From contig JAOXYB010050525.1 of assembly GCA_028565635.1 (NCBI GenBank), positions 1 to 11,758 on the forward strand: a DNA stretch of 11,758 nt. The letters run 5' to 3'. The notes under the pieces were generated by a model. That model worked only from the letters and a program-made list of their open reading frames with translations. It ran no database searches and was not told the origin of the DNA. The position numbers were made by a program, and so were the translations under genes. Numbering within the stretch: the stretch's first letter is position 1; each line of letters begins with the position of its first letter. Below, in pieces: positions 10,301-11,758 of this stretch. The stretch comes from Phoronis ovalis. Its lineage: Eukaryota > Phoronida > Phoronidae.

Positions 10301-11589
10301 CTATACTATTAAAGTAAGCTTCAAGATGATTTATTTGCATAATATAGTTGTGAGACAAAACAGAGTTTCTGTTATCCTTTGTGCATAATTTATGCTCGAT
10401 AGTGTATTTTTGCCTAAGTTTAGTTTAATACATTAATGCAATAAAATATATAATAAGAGGTGAAAGGTTATTGCAAATTAAATAAATCGGTTTGTTTCCT
10501 TTAAACGTTTTATCTTCCCCTTCAGTGGAATTTGGTATGTAAACAACAGTGGATTCAAGCGACGGCTGGTTCTACAATTGGAGTCGGCAAATTAATTGGT
10601 TCCTTGGTATTTGGTGCGTTGTCAGATAAGTACGTAAAACTGAATAAATTTGTACCGTATGTACGGTATAAAGATTTCTTTAACCAAAACACAGTTACAA
10701 GATGGTATACAAAAATTGCTAAAGGTGTTACAAATTTTGATGTTTTAATATAGACTTGCTGTAAGTCCATCTGGAATTTTTTTTAATAATATTTAATTTT
10801 TTTTTCTTATTTCGATTACTGGGATGTACTTTTATTAAAAATAAAATAATTTTCTACGAGAAAACGCGTTTTCTTTACCATTATCTAATGTATGGCACTA
10901 TGCCATATATTGGATAGTAAAATATAGCAAAACAAAATTTCAGGAATTTTTTTTTACAAAAAATCACATCTTATTAATTAATTTAAAAAATATCCTCAAG
11001 GAAAAAAAGCAAGTATAGTATTAACACTAAAAATACGACCCTTTCAAGTTAGGAGTTTTAAGTATCATCCGTCAGGGGATTATTGTGAGAAAATGTTGGG
11101 GGTTAGCTTAGCAATCAATGATTTGAAAAAACATCTGTTTTCTTCAAAAAAAAATCAGTTTATTTATTTGCTGATAAAATGTCATATACATTTTCCAAAT
11201 TTACAGAAAGTTTACAAAGAATTATTTATTAAATAATTAATATTGCACCGAACTAAATGCAATTTTTTGCATTCGTGTTAATGTAGCCCATAAGGCCCCT
11301 TTGTGGCGAATATGGGAAACTGTAATTTAATTGAAAGAGTCCTATTTGCTGTAATTACTATTCGAAATATTTCACATTAATTAAATTGTTTAATACAAGA
11401 CATGTTATTTTTAATATTGTTGGACATTTCACAGGTTTGGTAGACGAAAGATGATCATAGCATGTACCTGTCTTCAGTGCATTTTTGGTGTAGCCAGCTC
11501 ATTTGTCCCAGAACCTGTCTCATTTCTTATTTTCACGTTGTTACTCAGCACTGTTAGCATGGGAGCCTTCCAGAGCGCATTTGTATACG
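6963..11589 (+). CDS. SLC22-like organic ion transporter, 5' part (exons 1-3 of a longer gene)
   Basis: Predicted plasma-membrane solute carrier of the major facilitator superfamily, SLC22 family (organic cation, anion, zwitterion or carnitine transport; substrate not determinable here). Joining 6963-7340, 10526-10629 and 11435-11589 gives an open frame of 212 codons plus one base. In order it shows a cytosolic N-terminus with GEFGKYQ (residues 11-17), TM1 (about 18-42), a long extracellular loop with Cys49, Cys79 and Cys109 and sequons N57, N92 and N99, WNLVC (127-131), TM2 (about 136-155), MFS motif A as G156-x3-D160-K-F-G-R-R165, then TM3 (about 167-184) and TM4 (about 190-210). SLC22 proteins are usually about 550 residues with 12 TM segments, so well over half is missing, because the window ends and not because the gene is broken. 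The call to family is firm; the subfamily is not resolved. No frameshift or internal stop is seen. Confidence 0.93.
7434..7667. repeat. CTGG/GTTCCCC-rich repeat patch with 10-bp inverted ends
   Basis: CTCTGTTCCC at 7434-7443 and GGGAACAGAG at 7658-7667 are perfect reverse complements bounding about 234 bp. Inside, CTGTTCCCC recurs at 7436 and 7452. The element GCTGG appears repeatedly (7470-7480, 7503, 7591, 7620, 7648), and GCTGGTGA is present twice about 28 nt apart near the right end. A perfect 8-bp-arm hairpin, TGGAGAAT with ATTCTCCA, sits at 7510-7532. Together this suggests a small non-autonomous repeat inserted in intron 1, though no target duplication is visible. Confidence 0.4.
8043..8696. 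repeat. Inverted repeat pair in intron 1 (8043-8058 with 8680-8696)
   Basis: TCACAAAGGGTGGGTT at 8043-8058 pairs with AACCCACCCTTTGGTGA at 8680-8696, differing by one inserted G. GGATCT lies outward of both arms in matching orientation (about 8028-8033, and as AGATCC at 8709-8714). The enclosed ~650 bp is less AT-rich than its surroundings and includes three similar GGGG...TTTTGTGCA segments (near 8049, 8472 and 8504). The whole may be one repeat element of about 0.7 kb; its class is not recognised. Confidence 0.4.
8110..8144. repeat. Imperfect 35-nt hairpin
   Basis: GTCTTCAGCTTCTGAGG is followed almost at once by CCTCGAAGCCTGAAGAC, which is its reverse complement apart from two single-base bulges. 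The potential stem is about 15 bp with almost no loop. It lies inside the inverted pair that encloses 8043-8696 and may be an internal palindrome of that element. Confidence 0.5.
8961..9113 (+). repeat. Diverged interspersed repeat, copy A (intron 1)
   Basis: Matches the reverse complement of 10865-11001 in two blocks. Block 1 is 8961-9051 (CCTTGAGGAT, TAATAAGATGTGATT, TGCTATATTT and CTATCC are shared). Block 2 is 9077-9113 (ATAGTGCCATA, TAATG and GTAAA are shared). Identity is roughly 80 percent by eye, and copy A has about 25 nt between the blocks that copy B lacks. The class is unknown. Minus-strand frames here are open for 77 codons, but copy B is not open in the matching frame. Confidence 0.65.
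10526..10629 (+). CDS. Exon 2 of the SLC22-like gene: WNLVC and TM2
   Basis: 104 nt coding for residues 127-160 plus two bases of codon 161. The acceptor is a pyrimidine-rich run ending in TTCAG at 10521-10525, and the donor is GATAA|GTACGT at 10629/10630, phase 2. The peptide opens with WNLVC, directly following TIVTQ of exon 1, as expected in SLC22 proteins. The membrane segment is glycine-rich and includes GVGKLIGS, with a lysine (K148) inside it. It ends in GALSD, the first half of MFS motif A. Skipping this exon would change the reading frame, because 104 is not a multiple of three. The open frame running past the donor to 10753 loses family resemblance at once after LSDK. Confidence 0.93.
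10630..11434 (+). other. Intron 2 of the SLC22-like gene (phase 2)
   Basis: An 805-nt AT-rich intron with GTACGT donor and TTTCACAG acceptor. It carries the opposite-strand copy of the intron 1 repeat (10865-11001) and a small hairpin at 11256-11273 (7-bp arms, TTTT loop). No coding signal was seen. Confidence 0.9.
10865..11001 (-). repeat. Diverged interspersed repeat, copy B (intron 2, opposite orientation)
   Basis: This is the partner of 8961-9113 on the other strand. It starts near GCGTTTTCTTTACC and ends in ATCCTCAAGG. The two copies sit on either side of exon 2 in opposite orientation, about 1.4 kb upstream and 0.24 kb downstream of it. A 5-nt insertion of TTAAT type and the missing 25-nt segment distinguish it from copy A. 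Confidence 0.65.
11435..11589 (+). CDS. Exon 3 of the SLC22-like gene: end of motif A, TM3 and TM4
   Basis: 155 nt coding from the last base of codon 161 through residue 212 plus one base. The acceptor is TTTCACAG at 11427-11434 and the donor is TACG|GTAATT at 11589/11590, phase 1. The first residues complete the motif as K-FGRRK. Two hydrophobic segments follow, separated by a short VPEPVS linker, and the exon ends in FQSAFVY, where SLC22 proteins enter the second half of TM4. This exon is too short and too split to stand out as a single open frame, so it was found by reading the translation downstream of intron 2. The next exon lies outside the window. Confidence 0.92.
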
Positions 11590-11758
11590 GTAATTAAATT
11601 ATACTACTTTTGTTTGACGAGTACTTAACTCCGTTAATTTCCTGTTAAATCTTTGAGATAAACACTTGTCGTAACCGTTATTTCAATTCTGTGATTCGTT
11701 GAAAACAATTATCAAATTCATTAATAATGTGGCAACATCTATACGTTGAACATTAAAA
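11590..11758 (+). other. Start of intron 3 (phase 1), truncated by the window edge
   Basis: Begins with GTAATT directly after exon 3. It is AT-rich with no acceptor followed by a family-like exon before the window ends. Confidence 0.85.

Larger units (their letters stand above)
7341..10525 (+). other. Intron 1 of the SLC22-like gene (phase 0)
   Basis: A 3185-nt intron with GTAGAG donor and a pyrimidine-rich TTCAG acceptor. No other exon of the family is needed between exons 1 and 2, because the protein joins without a gap. Inside lie repeat-like structures listed separately: a CTGG-rich patch (7434-7667), an imperfect hairpin (8110-8144), an inverted pair (8043-8058 and 8680-8696), and one copy of a diverged repeat (8961-9113). 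From 9114 to 10525 I see only AT-rich sequence with short A/T runs. Confidence 0.88.

Noticed and set aside
10532-10753. Single open frame covering exon 2 and beyond
   Set aside because: Family resemblance stops at the donor at 10629, and the rest is intron. Exon 3 continues the protein correctly.
10555-10770. Minus-strand frame opposite exon 2
   Set aside because: It is a shadow of the coding exon on the other strand.

Overview
The window looks like nuclear DNA from an invertebrate animal. It is AT-rich, its only convincing gene is split by GT-AG introns, and long stretches carry no open frame of note. The gene reads as an SLC22-type (organic cation/anion/carnitine) transporter. Its N-terminal sequence resembles transporters of molluscs and other lophotrochozoans, but that placement is a guess from general appearance and was not tested.

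Layout. Positions 1 to about 6880 hold no gene I can support. They contain diverged inverted repeat pairs (1733-1758 with 2403-2428; 3030-3060 with 4687-4713), a diverged direct repeat (3599-3638 and 3803-3842), a CpG-dense patch with a TATAAAA motif (2018-2235), a purine-rich stretch with a weak coding look (4090-4392), and a 10-bp tandem repeat (6131-6166). The transporter gene starts at ATG 6963 on the + strand. Three coding exons fall in the window: 6963-7340 (378 nt), 10526-10629 (104 nt) and 11435-11589 (155 nt). Together they encode the first 212 residues plus one base of the next codon. The rest of the gene lies beyond the right edge.

The exon model joins in frame across both introns. 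It rebuilds the conserved run WNLVC, then a membrane segment, then the MFS motif GALSDKFGRRK, with the codon for K161 split by intron 2. Intron phases are 0, 2 and 1. The lengths of exons 2 and 3 equal those I recall for human SLC22A5, so this part of the architecture appears conserved.

The most interesting structure outside the exons is a diverged repeat family with one copy in intron 1 (8961-9113) and an opposite-strand copy in intron 2 (10865-11001). The two face each other across exon 2 and could base-pair in the pre-mRNA. Intron 1 also holds a second inverted pair (8043-8058 with 8680-8696), a 35-nt imperfect hairpin (8110-8144) and a small CTGG-rich repeat patch with 10-bp inverted ends (7434-7667). 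I see no operon, prokaryotic gene, CRISPR array, tRNA or rRNA, and no clear sign of a new biological system.
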